Positions 1 to 13,100 of a DNA stretch of 64,000 bases are shown here, piece by piece; position 1 is the first letter of the stretch, and every line of letters starts with the position of its first letter. Made by a program: the position numbers and the translations under genes. The DNA lies in the NCBI GenBank assembly GCA_910589415.1, contig OU342639.1:16500268-16564267 (forward strand), read 5' to 3'. This DNA comes from Malachius bipustulatus. Taxonomy: Eukaryota; Arthropoda; Insecta; Coleoptera; Melyridae. The notes under the pieces were generated by a model. It was not told the origin of the DNA, did not search any database, and saw only the letters and a list, made by a program, of their open reading frames with translations.

Positions 1-87
1 CCTCAAAATATCCTCCTGTTTCAGAAATATACATACATATCCGGTAAGTACCTTCAAATTTCTCGGGAAAAAATTTTCATCGAATTA

Positions 88-755
88 TAAAGGATGTCCC
101 CTTTTTCAGACATTACGTGTATCTCGTTAACGTTAAGAGATACAGTGTCGGTTAAATTAGAGGAAAGATACGTTATTTTGTGACCATCTCGAATCCGTCA
201 AGACATACATCAGATATCTATGTGACCGTTCCTGGAATCCCGAGTATCCCGAAAAAACTGAAAAGTCTAGATATCTTATTTTTATCACATCTTTTTTATC
301 CCAGAGTTTTCATAGTCAACTTTTGTTTTTCTTTATGGCCGCCATATTAGTTTATTATGTAGTTCGACATAAAAAAATAATGGAAACTAAAAATTAATAG
401 GTAACATTGAAATAAAATTTTTCTTCTTAAAAAAACAAAAAATTTTCACTGAATTACGTCAATATAAAGTACTTTCCATATGAGTTTACTAAATTTTTTT
501 CTTGACGACACACATGACGACTTATTTAAGTCTATAAAAAGTATTGATCAATTTCCAATAAAAAAAGATATCGCTAAAATAAGAGATCACGATTTTTCAG
601 TTTTTTTCAAGATATTTCAGGAACGGTCACAGATATCTTGTATTGCTTGACGGATTCGAGCATAAAATTGCCATAAAATTGCGCATCTTTTCTCAATTTA
701 CCCGATCCTGTATATCTTATAGCTTTTACTATCATGTGAGCTCTAAAAAAGGTAT
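88..755. repeat. P-family inverted-repeat element, copy 1
   Basis: The left half contains 'gagatacagtgtcggttaaa'; the right half contains the reverse of the same blocks ('tttacccgatcctgtatatc', 'gacggattcgag' against 'ctcgaatccgtc'). The family recurs at 18.8-19.45, 48.84-49.09, 55.04-55.15, 57.03-57.25, 60.43-60.83 and 61.50-62.28 kb. Its inner sequence includes 'tcttatggccgccat' and a 'ttcggtataaaaaaaa' block. No coding capacity. Probably a non-autonomous DNA transposon; ends approximate. Confidence 0.65.
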
Positions 756-798
756 CATTAACATTAAATGAAATGGAGGAGGTCTAGAAGGACTTCCC

Positions 799-1300
799 AC
801 GTTTAAAATTGCTGGAATTCAAGCATGTTTATGGCGATCAAAAGTCTCCATGAGCGTCAAGTGAATATGTATACAGGGTGATGAAAAATGACCTATTCTC
901 TATTTTTTCTGTTCACCATTTTATAACTTCGTTATTATTGGAGCTATAAAGTCGGTTCAATTAGCAAACGTGAAGAATTTTTGTCGCGTATTACAGTGAT
1001 GAAAACAGAAAAGCAATTAAAAGTTTACGTTATGAGATATTTCTATTTTTATATCCAAAATTGCGTTTTTGGGAATATGTCATGACGCGAACTTTTAATT
1101 GTTTTTCTGTTTTCATCACTGTAATAGGCGACAAAAATTCTTTATGTTTGCTAATTGAACTGACTTCATAGCTCCAATATCAACGAAGTTAACAATGGTG
1201 CACAGGAAAAATAGAGAATAGGCAATTTTTCATAGCTTTACGCCCATGGGGACTTCTGATCGCCACAAACATGCTTGAATTTCAGCCTTTTTAACCGTGG
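799..1300. repeat. Palindromic element, arms about 220 bp
   Basis: The left arm ('attcaagcatgtttatggcg', 'cagtgatgaaaacagaaaa') is repeated inverted in the right arm ('cgccacaaacatgcttgaat', 'ttttctgttttcatcactg'), with a loop near 1030-1085. A TATACAGGGTGATG motif sits inside the left arm at 869-882. Non-coding, MITE-like. Confidence 0.7.
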
Positions 1301-2476
1301 GATGATTTCCATTTGATCCATGCGAAGGCCCAAACTCTAAAAATTCATAACATCAACTTTACTGGCAGATATCTACAGTTGGGTGAAAGATATTCAGCTG
1401 CGATTTTTATAACACCTCAAGAATATAATTCTCTTTTCCACTATGTAAAAGTAAATATACCATTCTATTTAATTTTTTAAAGAAAAATCGACATATTTCT
1501 TTACATGTCAAATGACGCCCTCTAGCGGTTGCGGTGGTAAAAAAATGAAAAATTCGAAAAATGTAGTCGATAGAGGAAGAAAAACGCTTTATAACGAGAC
1601 TAGTCTTGTTAAATTCCGTTAAGGTTAAGCGGAATAATCGACCTTTGAATAAAATTTTTTTTAGCGTACTCCCACCACTTTATTTGTGAAGTTATGACAA
1701 AAAGTTTCAAATAAAAAAAAATCTAAACTATTTGAGGATTAGACTACATTATGTGTTTTGAATACACCTTTAATTGAAACAATAATACGGAGAAATTACC
1801 CACTCTTAGGCCCCCTAGCGGTAGTTTTAGAAGCTCAAAAATATTTTCCAGCGATTTATTGGGGTCACTTTCCTCCTAAAAAATTTTACCCTAAAGCTGT
1901 GCTTTCCGAACGAAAGCACAGGAACGAAACGTTCCTGAGATATGGTTGGCGTCCATATCACAGGTGGTCCATCACTTCTTATGTCCACCCCGAAATGGAG
2001 GTTTATTTTAAAGATAAAAAACTGAAACTTCGAGGATCCGTGTGTAATTAATGTAGGACCCCAGAATAGCATATCAGTTTCATTATATACCAGCTATATA
2101 TTTTTTTCGTTTGGTCATCAGCGATAAAAAACTGGAATTTGGTGGTAAACTGACCAAAATAAATTATCTTTTTTCTTCAATACATCGATAAAATTCAATT
2201 AATAAAATCAAAATCGCTGAAAAGATATATCAATAAAACTAATTATATACAAGCCTTTAAGTAAATAAAACATAAAATATAGAAATGACAGGTAGAATGA
2301 TTGATTTATGGTATGTAGTAAAGTGATTAATATAATGTGAATAAATAATGGGTACCAAAATTCTTGAGTAAACTGAGTAAATAGTAGTGTAGTGTAGTAA
2401 AGCAACTGGTGAAAAAAAACGTTTCCTGAAAAATGTAGTTCTTGTATTTGGGCTAGTTCTGTTTTAAGGTGACGTA

Positions 2477-3250
2477 TTGCTCATAGCTTTGAAAATTCTA
2501 TGGAATTTATTTATATCAGCTTTAATGGAAGAGATTTTGACAAATATTTTTAATAATTCAATAGAGCGATTGCGACACAAGATTGTGAATTTAAGCGATA
2601 TACGACCTTTTCCTTCGTTACAGCCAAAGCAGAACAATAGCCGTGCCAGCAAAAGGAAGATCCTGTATCTATATGCCAATACGCCCGAGAAAGATATTGT
2701 ACACACTGCGGAGAAGGACAGACCAGAAAAACGAGCCAAACTGTCAAAAGAAAAGTTTGTGAAAGCGATAATCCAAAACCTATGCCAATGAAGAAACCAA
2801 AGACATAGCAGAAAAAGTCGACCTACTCAAGCTCTTCATCCGAGTCTAATTTGGAAGAAGCGTTTAATACAAAGCGAAAACGTTGTTCAATCAATATAGC
2901 TCAGATTTCGATGATTTAGATCTGCAAAGCGAATATGAGAAGATTGAAGGTCTTCTGGATGATGAAGAGCTTGAAGGTCAGGTTTGAAACTAAGAAAAAG
3001 GTTCTTCACTTTGTGGAGCATATAGAAGAACTTGTGGAAAAATACAATGAGCTATCAGTTAAGTTTTTACGATTGAAACCAAAATGTGGTTTTTATTATC
3101 TCATTCAGGATGAAATCAGTACGATATCTAGAGCTGCCATCATCGCCAAGCTGCCGCAACCACAAGAAAACAAAGGAACATCCAGACAAGCATCTTACAT
3201 AAAATTTCAAGTGGCATTTTTTCAATACAATAGTTGTAATATTATGTCTA
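2477..3250 (+). pseudogene. pogo/Tigger-type (DDE_1) transposase relic, C-terminal part
   Basis: Two plus-strand reading blocks separated by stops resemble the C-terminal extension of insect pogo/Tigger transposases. The first (2477-2791) has DIRPFPSLQPKQNNSRASKR followed by NTPEK, like the basic 'RPxPKA...TDTPEK' segment of that family. The second (about 2990-3220) has KKVLHFVEHIEELVEKYNEL, LRLKPKCGFYY and IIAKLPQP, like the small C-terminal domain with a VLPEP-like motif. The catalytic DDE core is not visible. Family call is from pattern memory. Confidence 0.55.
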
Positions 3251-4013
3251 TAATTAAATAAAAAGGAATAGTATTATATTATATTGTTAGGTAGTATTCG
3301 ATGAGTAGATCAGAAGTCTCCATGGGCATAAGCCCACATAAAACTCGTGTTTTCGAGATATTCACCTCTGAATAAGGTGGGCCTTTTTACTCATGACAGC
3401 CACGTAGACATTTTTAAATATTGGCCACCCTACTTATTGTTTTAGAGAGAAATGTTAAATATGTTATATTTTAGGTCGTTGAGCCATTTTCCAGAAAATT
3501 CTACCTCCTCTTATCTTCACCTCTGGTTACGACCCTGGCACCAACAGAGAAGGAGTCGAGTGGAAGTGAAACATCTAAAGACGTTTTTTTCATCAGAAAG
3601 AAAACTAGTAAGTATCTAGAGTTCAGTGGAGACGGTAAAGAGTAAAAATAAAGACGCAAGAGCAAAAAAGGAAATAATGTAAAATTTCCGATACTTACCC
3701 AAGTTTTGCAATAAGACTGGAAGGAGAACCAGAAGTAATTACAGTATTTGCGATATATTATGTCAAAAATTTAATTCAATCGATCGTTATTTCTGCATTC
3801 TCTGCTAACTTAAACATGCTGTTATTTCATGCCATATTTACGCTTTATACACTTTTATGCAACACTCTCGATAAGCATATTTTTCAACAATTATACTATA
3901 ATCCTATTATTGTTGATTTTAATTTCTTAAAAAAATTCTAGTAAGTTTTTTTTAGAAACATTTAAGAAAACTTAAGTACCTAACTATAAGGAAAAGTCAG
4001 GAGAAGTTCTTAC

Positions 4014-4185
4014 CAGTAACGTGTCCTCCGGTGCTAGGTAATGGTATTTTATCGAGGTTGAGGGCTCTAAATACTTGCTGCTGCTGTTGTTTGGTGGATT
4101 GGGTTGTAGTTGTGGTGGTGGTAGTCTTTACAATGGAATCTGTTTGATTAACGCTGCTTTTTTCAGTTTTGCTCGTTTCCTCAGC
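4014..4185 (-). CDS. cher: Filamin exon: hinge 1
   Basis: An isolated 172-bp exon with acceptor ACAATTTTAG and donor GTTACTG|GTAAGA, phase 0 in and phase 1 out. It encodes [20 protein letters not shown], then eight Thr, QSTK, five Gln, and [20 protein letters not shown]. Low-complexity T/Q sequence followed by a strand like the start of the post-hinge repeat is what is expected between rod 1 and rod 2 of insect filamins. Its place in the transcript is inferred from frame, strand and content; a cDNA is not available here. Confidence 0.85.
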
Positions 4186-7100
4186 CTAAAATTGTATTTC
4201 AATATGAAATTTATAGAGAGATAGAATATAAATTCGAGTTTAGCAATTTTTCGATTAGAATAATTGATACAGTTAATTATTTGTTCTCGAGGATGATTTA
4301 TGTTTGCGGTAATATTGAACTTGAAGCTAGTCTCTTTCATGTTATAAAAGTATTCAAGAATCGAAGGTTGCCAGAAAATTGTTGATATTAACAAAGCCAA
4401 CATTTTTTTTCACGAAGATTCACACGTGGTGAGTTATGTCGTGTATCATTTAGCAACATAATCTTGTTGCACAATACAGACTTAGCACACTTTGGGTTAT
4501 TTCAAACCTTTATTATAGTCAAATTGTAATAATTCGTTGCTAAAATTTCCTGAAAAATCGGAATTTACAATTTTAGCTAATCTTCTTTATTCTTGAAAAT
4601 AAATTAATTATTGTTTGTAGGTTTACATAAACCGTTAAGAGCTATCTATTTGACATTTCGAAAATTTTCAAAGCCCCACTTGTCTTTTAAGGCCCGTATT
4701 CAAATTTTTCTCTTATAACAACGATACGGGACTTCCAAGACCCGTCCTGACGCAACTGAATGTTCTTTTATACCTCACAATGCGGTACGTGGTACGTTAT
4801 CGGCTTGTATGCCTTAGTTCTTTATTTTTCGGATAGATGACACAAAGCTTATGTTTTGCACACGAGCCCTAAAAGACCCGTACCGTAAATTAAAACGCAT
4901 CGGCAAGTGCCCTTAAAGGCCCGTTCTGTTCGAATTAAAACACCATAAACATCGCTGCCGTCGTTAACGTATTTTTTACATTAATGACTTCCTAAAATAA
5001 TTATCAAAAATAAACAGCGTTTTTTATGCCAACGACACTGCCCTATACAAATCGGTGCAAATAGTATGGGTTCCCGCCCACTCAGGAATTCCAGGCAACG
5101 AGCTGGCGTACACTATGCGTTTCTCGGTACCAGGGAAAATAATTTTGTGAATCGGAGCCTGTACTTGGTATTCTAAAGGTCTTCTAAAAGATGCCAGTAA
5201 GGAATGATCCCAAAAAAGTCTAGAAAAATATTGGGCTATAGAAAAAAAAAGACCGGCCAGACTGTTTCTGGCCGGCTCGGACGGAAACAAACTGGCCAAC
5301 ATGATCAAACTGAACCCGAAGGAGCTCAGTTAACTAGTCGGGATGCTCAACAGGCACATATACAACTAACAGGGTGAGGGAATACCCTGTCTGTCCCAAA
5401 TGCGGAACAGACGACTTAATATAGCTACAGCGGCCTCAGGGTCAACATTTTTGGCTCAGATACACTACAAGAGGAAGAATCAGATACCTACTCGCATGGA
5501 AAGACCTTCTGGGACTTACTAAAAAGTCGGAACGGTTTGTGTAGGAGCCATACCATAGTTTGAGAATGACGAAAAGGGTCTTGGTGGCCTAGTCGTTATC
5601 GACGACAACGGAATTCTTTTTATAAATAAATGGTGAAAAACCGCCCTGGGAAAACTGCCATTGTGGACATTGTCCCAGAGCAAAGTCTACTTTCGGAGCT
5701 AGACCTGATTGAATATTAAAAATTGGTGAATGTTTGAGAAAAAAAATCGCTAAAATGAGCTTATTTAAATGCTAAAAATAAATTTATTCAGATTTCAGAA
5801 AGTAAGTGAAGCGAGATTAAGTTTTTGTGGCAAATATCGTTTATCTCATTAGGCAAATCATCGTTTAGCCACTTTTTGTTTTCTCAATTTTTCTAGGATG
5901 ACAATTTATGATTTCATCCGAATTTAAACATCTGATATCATATTTTGTAACACTATATCCTACGAATTTCGTGCTGAAAATTCAGTACCGCCCCATCGAT
6001 CCATTTATTCCGATATCTGTAAAGATATCTGCTTTGTCAAATCCTCCGCATTTCCGAAACCGTTACATATTACAAAAAATTTGTTTAGTAGTAATTATGG
6101 TTCTAGTATTAATTTATTTTTTTGTTCAATGGTATCTAATACCTAAATTTTTAATAAAAAATGGTTTTAATTGATTTTGCTCGTATATGATTTAATGATT
6201 TTTTCTGTTCATATTGGTAGGTATCCACTTCTTTGAACTGAACGTTACTAACGAATTTTTATAATCGATTTATTTCCTTAAAAGCAAATGCCAGAAACAT
6301 ATTTGCATTACATGTAATGTCTAAAATTGTTACATTTTGTGAAAAACGGAATCATTTCCTGATTCCTGCCTCTCAATATTATAAACAACATAATTATTTA
6401 AATAAAAATTAAAAAAAACGTCACATTTACGCAACTCTTAATTAAAAAAAAAAAAAAAAGTATAATATTCAACACAAAAAATAAAACTTATTATAAACTC
6501 TTCTTAGATTACAATAATTAAAAATAAATAAAAGAAAAAACTTTATTGCAAATAATCAATTATGGTAGTATAGGATACGTCGTAAAGAAATTACGTTTCC
6601 TTTTTTTGATTTATTTAATACCTAGGTAGGTACTCTTTAATTTTAATATTTTCTAATAATTATTGATCAATTTAATTAGGGTTGATTTGGTTATAGTCCA
6701 AGTAATTATTGACATCTTCATCCGAAAAACTTCGATCTTATCTTTTCCATTATAGGAACTGCATCATAAAACTACAAAAATCAGTTCTGGGGGTAGAGGT
6801 TTGCCACATCCACCCCCATCAAGAAACCAAACCTTTGGTACTGGGAAAACAATAAATTGGAGCCCTTATTCTTCACATTACATGTATTTCCAGGTTAATT
6901 TACATCACAGGGGATTATCACAGTCATGTGGTATCACATTCGTTAAAGTTATTTCTATAATGTAATATAAAACAAAAATAATAATATAAAACTAAAGACA
7001 TTATATAGTGGAGAGGGTATGTCAAAAAAAAGGCTCCATCCGCCTTGGACTCGAGAATTTTTTTTTATTTTTTTTTCATAAAGTTGAACCCCCTCTTCAT

Positions 7101-10100
7101 ATTGGTGGCATTTTCAAAAATTTAATCGACGCCCTGGCGGAGAAATGTGCATGCGAAGACATCGGCAATGGGTTTTTTGCACATAACTCGCTTAATTCAA
7201 CTCTGAGCATAGTAAATATCCGGTCAAAAAATGACGAGCTCTCGAAGACGCGTCATTTGAACTTTGACTGGTCCAAATCGGTCAAACGGTTCTCGAGATA
7301 TCGCATTTTCAATTTTAAGGCCCTTTCTTCAGGATTCCGCCGCGGTGCGAATACACCGCCGTCCGTGTTCGCGTGTTTTGCATGGAAAAATCGACTTAAC
7401 GACTTAATTTTTTTTTCATCGACAGACAGCAGTGTCCTCAATGATGCCTGAAATTTTGAAGTCGCTATCTCGATTAGAGGGGGAGGGGGAGGGGAAATCA
7501 TAATTAAAATTCAAATTGCTATAACTTTCGCTAATATTGGGGCGTCGGGCCCAACCAATGGGAGATGACACTTTGGAATGCCTACTTTAAAATGGTAATT
7601 TTTTTTTCGATTTAGCCAATATTGGCAAGATGCCCGCAGAAAAACCGATTTCTGTCCCCCCTTTTTTTTCTTAAAACTGTTTTTTTGCCATGAAAGAAGG
7701 GGGTGGGGGTAAAATTTTTTTCGTCATCAGACGGGAATTTTGTTTATCTTTGATTTGAGCCCCAGTAGACCTCGATCGGACCATTATTAAGGTCACAGGG
7801 TCACCAAACGCGTTTGGTCCTGTAGAATGACAAGGATTAGGGTTAGCGGGTTCCACTACCCGGCATTTTTTAGGGCTAAGTGTCCCCTTTCAAGATTTTC
7901 TTACCCCATGTCGCTATCTCAATTAGGGTCTGCACGCGGACGTGATATGTAAACCAATTAATCTGGCGTGTGTGTCTGTGAGAGAAGAGAGAAAGGAGAG
8001 GGAGCGCTAGGCTTGGCCCCCGGCTCTCGCTGCTCCGCGGCTAGATTAATTTGTTTACATATCACGTCCGCGTGCAGGCCCTAATTGAGATAGCGACATG
8101 GGGTAAGAAAATTTTGAAAGGGGACACTTAGCCCTAAAAAATGCCGGGTAGCGGAACCCGCTAACCCTAATCCTTGCCATTCTACAGGACCAAACGCGTT
8201 TGGTGACCCTGTGACCTTAATAATGGTCCGATCGATGTCTACTGGGGCTCAAATCAAAGATAAAAAAAAATCCCGTCTGATGACGAAAAAAATTTTACCC
8301 CCACCCCCTTATTTCATGGCAAAAAACCAGTTTTAAGAAAAAAAAGGGGGAGGGAAATCGGTTTTTCTGCGAGCATCTTTCCAATATTGGCTAAATCGAA
8401 AAAAAAATTACCATTTTAAAGTAGGCATTCCAAAGTGTCATCTCCCATTGGTTGGGCCCGAGGCCCCAATATTAGCGAAAGTTATAGCAGTTTGAATTTT
8501 AATTATGATTTCCCCTCCCCCTCCCCCTCTAATCGAGATAGGGACTTCTAAATTTCAGGCATCATTGAGGACACTGCTGTCTGTCGATGAAAAAAAAATT
8601 AAGTCCCTAAGTCGATTTTTTCCATGCAAAACACGCGAACACGGACGGCGGTGTATTCGCACCGCGGCGGAACCCTGAAGAAATAGCCTTAAAATTGAAA
8701 ATGCGATATCTCGAGAACCGTTTGACCGATTTGGACCAGTCAAAGTATGCTATGCTCAGAGTTGAATTAAGCGAGTTATGTGCAAAAACCCATTGCCGAT
8801 GTCTTCGCAGGCACATTTCTCCGCCAGGGCGTCGATTAAATTTTTGAAAATGCCACCAAAATGAAGAGGGGGTCCAACTTTATGAAAAAAAAAATCAAAA
8901 AAAATTCTCGAGTCCAAGGCAGTTCGAAAGTTAGACCCTCTCTACTAATAGTAATAACTTCGAATGTGATACCACATGACTGTGATAGTCCCCTGTGATG
9001 TAAATTAACCTGGAAATACATGTAATGTGAAGAATAAGGGCTCCAATTTATTGTTTTCCCAGTATAAATTATCTTCACTCCACCAGCATCAGACAGCAAT
9101 ACCTTTGGTGGCAAAAGTTTTATTTAGCAAATTTCCTCATAAAGGTCCTCGTGTACTTTCTTAAGACATGTCATAGTTTTCTAGATAGTCGCTATGGAAA
9201 AAATGGCAATTTTTTTAATGCGCGCGAATCTTCGTTTATTTAAATTTTTTAGAAGGGCCTATCGAAAAAATTCAATCTTAGATAACCCAGCAATGAAACG
9301 TTTTATTTCCTCTTCAAAAACCATACTGATTTTCTTTATAGCTTGCTTGGTTTCACTATTCCGTTTTTTCAAAAGGAAATAAATTTCAAAATTTCAAATA
9401 CTTACACGAAAATTTGTGTGCGTTATAAATTAAAATTTTGTACTTTTTTCAACAGCGATTGTCTCGAAAACTATGAATTATATATACAAATAATTTCCAA
9501 ACAGACCTTTTTTAAGTAATCAGTCAATTTTTTTTTAATAAGAAATTTTTATATCTTCAACGGTTAACGAGTTACTAGCGAAATAAAACTTTCTTCACCC
9601 AATGAGTGGTTTTTGTAGTTGGACACGGCAAACTCCCAGAACTGATTTTCGTGGATTTGTGATATACTGTCCCGTAATTAGCGTGCAATACTGAAACGGC
9701 AGATTCTATTTTCAAAAATATGAAAAAAAGTTCCTATAAAAATAGGTCGAGAAATGCGTCCCAAGGGGGCTACAGCCCCTGAAAGGGGAGACCATGAAGA
9801 TGGTTTTTATTTAATATCACCGAGCCCGTTCAAGATAGAGTGGTGAAATTTGGGGAAATTATCAAACTTTTTATGGCCAATAAGATGCAATCACAACAAT
9901 TTTTAAATGTCCATTAGGGGGGGGTCAGATAGGTGAAGAGTGAGGTTAAAACCACCCTAACTTTTTTTGTACGTACCTCGTGCCAGGATTTGATATCAGA
10001 TTATGAAAGGCTGAAGTTTTTTACACAAAAAATGTCGTCTTGTTGAATTTTGATAGCATACACCGTTTTCGCTTAATATCGATTTGAAAATTACCTTACA

Positions 10101-13100
10101 TGGCATAAAAATTTAAAATGAAACACGACTAGAGAAAAAGTTTCTGGTCGTTTTTTTTTTACTTGAGCAACTGCTCAAAATGATTTCCATTTTGGTCAAC
10201 GCATAATCGGGCCTGACGACTCAGAGCTCTAGAAGCTCTCAAAATTTGGAATCGGTTCCTTTTAATTTCATTGGCAGCTACATTTTTAGCTCGATTTGTA
10301 CATTCTCCCAAAAAATAAAAGTCTATAGGATTTAATTCGGGAGATCGGGCTGGCAAAGCTATGGACCCGTTACGACCGATCCACCGATCGGGAAAGCCCC
10401 ATCATGCTGATACCTCATCATGTTTCTCAAATTCAACGGAAAGTCTTCCAATAGTTCACCGAGATTGTTTTCGAGAAAGTTCACGTAACCATAATGCGAA
10501 TGGTTACGCTGCATGATTCCTATGATGAGGTCTCCCCTGACCGCGAGCATTTATAAAATTGCCATTTTCCGTTAAACGTTGTCGTATGCGGGTGAACATT
10601 TGACGTGTAGGAGCTGTTCGGTTTGCAAATCGTCGTCGGTATCCATACTAAGCCAACAGTACTCAATAAATTTTTTTTTCTTCTACTTAATTAGTGTGAA
10701 ACACAATTTTCAAACAACCTGTCACTTATTACATCCCGTGATCCACGGCCTACGTTGAATATTTTTCTCTAGTTTTATTTCATTATGAATTTTTATGTCA
10801 TGTAAGGTAATTTTCAATGCGATTTTAAGCGAAAACGGTGCATGTTATCGAAATTCAACAAGATGACCTTTTTTGTGTAAAAAACTTCAACATTTCATAA
10901 TCTGATCTCAAATGCTGGCACGAGGTAAATACAAAAAAAGTTAGGGTGATTTTAACCTCACTCTTCACCTATCTGACCCCCCCTGATGGAATTTTTTTTT
11001 GTAATTGCATCTTATTGGCCATAAAAAGTTTGATAAATTCCCAAAATTTCACTTTTCTATCTTGAACGGGTTCGGAGGTATTAAATAAAAACCATCTTCA
11101 TGGGCTCCAATTTCGGGGGCTGTAGCCCCCTTAGGAAGCATTTCTCGACCTATTTTTATAGGAACTTTTTTCATATTTTTGAAAATAGAATCTGCTGTTT
11201 CAGTATTGCACGCTAATTACGGGTATGTATGTCACTTCAACTAACAGTTCCCGAAGAAAAATCTTAGATCCAAGTTTTTCTGAACTTCTGGTGTATTTTT
11301 TTACTTTATCGACTGTACTATTACCTACTAGTCAATTCAAGACGCCAGCACGTGCCTGTTATTTTATTTATTTATTTATTTATTTCTTTATTATTTATAC
11401 AATTTTGAACATTAGACAGACATGTGAAGTTGGTCGGGACGTGAATAAATTCATTGTATTGGCACAATTTTTTTTTTTTTTTGAAGGGTTGGTGAAATGA
11501 ATGAGTAACAGTTTTGCAATTACACAAGAACAAAAGGTGGTAAACGAAAATTATAATACGGTGGTCAATCGAATGCGGATTATCGAATCTAGAAATTTTT
11601 TCCTGACTTTTCCCGGCTTACTTCACACACCGAGTTCAGATCGACTTTCGTAATAAAATCATTTATAAGTTATCAACAAGATTATAAAAACACTCAAATG
11701 TTATATTTTCGAACTAGAATTAGTTTTGAGCGAATTCCTCAACGTTTTAATTTTCTTTTAAGTATGAATGATTGACAGAACTTGGACCCTAATTTCAACT
11801 TTGACAGCAGGTATATATGTAAATGATTCTTATTTGTCTCATAAAATATTTGAAAATGCGTTGACGTCCATTCTCGGAGCGGTCCATTACATTCTCTGAA
11901 CGATTGTTACTTAAATATTGTTATTCTATAAAATATGACTATTTATAGTGACCAAAACGGGAGCTGGTTCCATTTAGAAAATAGATAAAGCATGCATAGT
12001 AAACAAAACGTGAATTAGACTCCAATTCCAAGACCGTTTATATTTAGTTAGGTGTACTCGAGATAATACTCGAGGTAACAATGTAAGGATCATTCCAATA
12101 AAATTTGATATAAATATCTCGTAGTGTAGGATATAATGGAAATGGATAACAATTAAAAAGAGTTACGTCTCTGGATTTGTCGCTACGTATATTAAATTAT
12201 GTAATAAATTAGATCGAGTGATTTATGTTTCAAAGACTTAGATTAATTTATTGGCATGCGGCCAAAGCAAAGTTCATTGTGTCAGTAAAAATATCTCAGC
12301 TTGATAGGTACTTGAAGAAAAGAAGAGTGCATGGTCTATTATTCTTACGATTGAATTATTTGGCCAAAAAAAGTTTTTCAAAGAGCGGATGTCACAAATA
12401 TCATCACACCCATAATTAAAGCATAATTAGTTAAATTCCCCAAAGGCAATGAAACGGTAAACCCATTAACATTTCTATATACTTATTCCATGCAATGATT
12501 TTTATAGTCGTCTCTACAGAAGGACTTTGTCTATCCCAAATGTGGAACAGACGACGAGAACTCCTATATCATCGCATAATATGTACATGCGAGGTATACA
12601 GTAACCCCAGATTAGAATGGATTAAATTGCTCGTCGTGAGTGGGTTAATGTGACACTTCCACTGCGACCGAAGGTCTCTTGTGGCTCACATCTAGTAGTG
12701 CTACATTAACCCCATAAGATCAGCCTCTTTAAGAAAACTGACCATCTTGATTGTTGTTAATGTATCCGTGTGCCCCGGTGTGAGAAACTATCTCCCGAAG
12801 GTTTGTAATCTGTTTCTTCCCAAGACGGCGTGACACTCGCATAGGATGTGTTTAGCTGTTTTGTTATCCTCTACAATAACCCCAGAGTCAACATCTTTGG
12901 GCAAGATACACTACAAGAGGAAGAAATGAGACACCTCTCATGGAAAAACCTTCTGGACTTTATTAAATGGTCGAGAAGGTTTGAGTACGAGTTCCACAAT
13001 TATACGGTAACGGCGAAAAAGGCTCTTGGACTAGTCGCTTAGAGGGTATAATTAACATACATAGGTACATATTAAAACGATCTGGAACAATTTTTGATCA

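Larger units (their letters stand above)
1..4013 (-). other. Filamin intron downstream of the hinge exon, repeat-filled
   Basis: Starts with donor GTAAGA at 4013-4008 and runs off the window. It contains two palindromic repeats and a pogo/Tigger relic. The stretches 1.3-2.46 and 3.26-4.01 kb show no coding signal, only AT-rich sequence and short fragments related to the 0.8-1.3-kb palindrome (shared 'cagaagtctccatggg' near 3310). Confidence 0.7.

Noticed and set aside
1758..2051. 97-codon open frame beginning MNTPLIETIIRRN
   Set aside because: No family resemblance, no codon or splice support, an equally open antisense frame, and it lies in repeat-rich intronic DNA.
7008..7451. 147-codon frame in the foldback left arm
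   Set aside because: It runs through poly-T and palindromic arm sequence, no motif is recognisable, and copy 2 breaks it with a deletion.
7829..7850. Telomere-like TTAGGGTTAG in the foldback arms
   Set aside because: Only one and a half units, inside a longer conserved arm sequence; the insect telomere repeat is usually TTAGG and no array is present.
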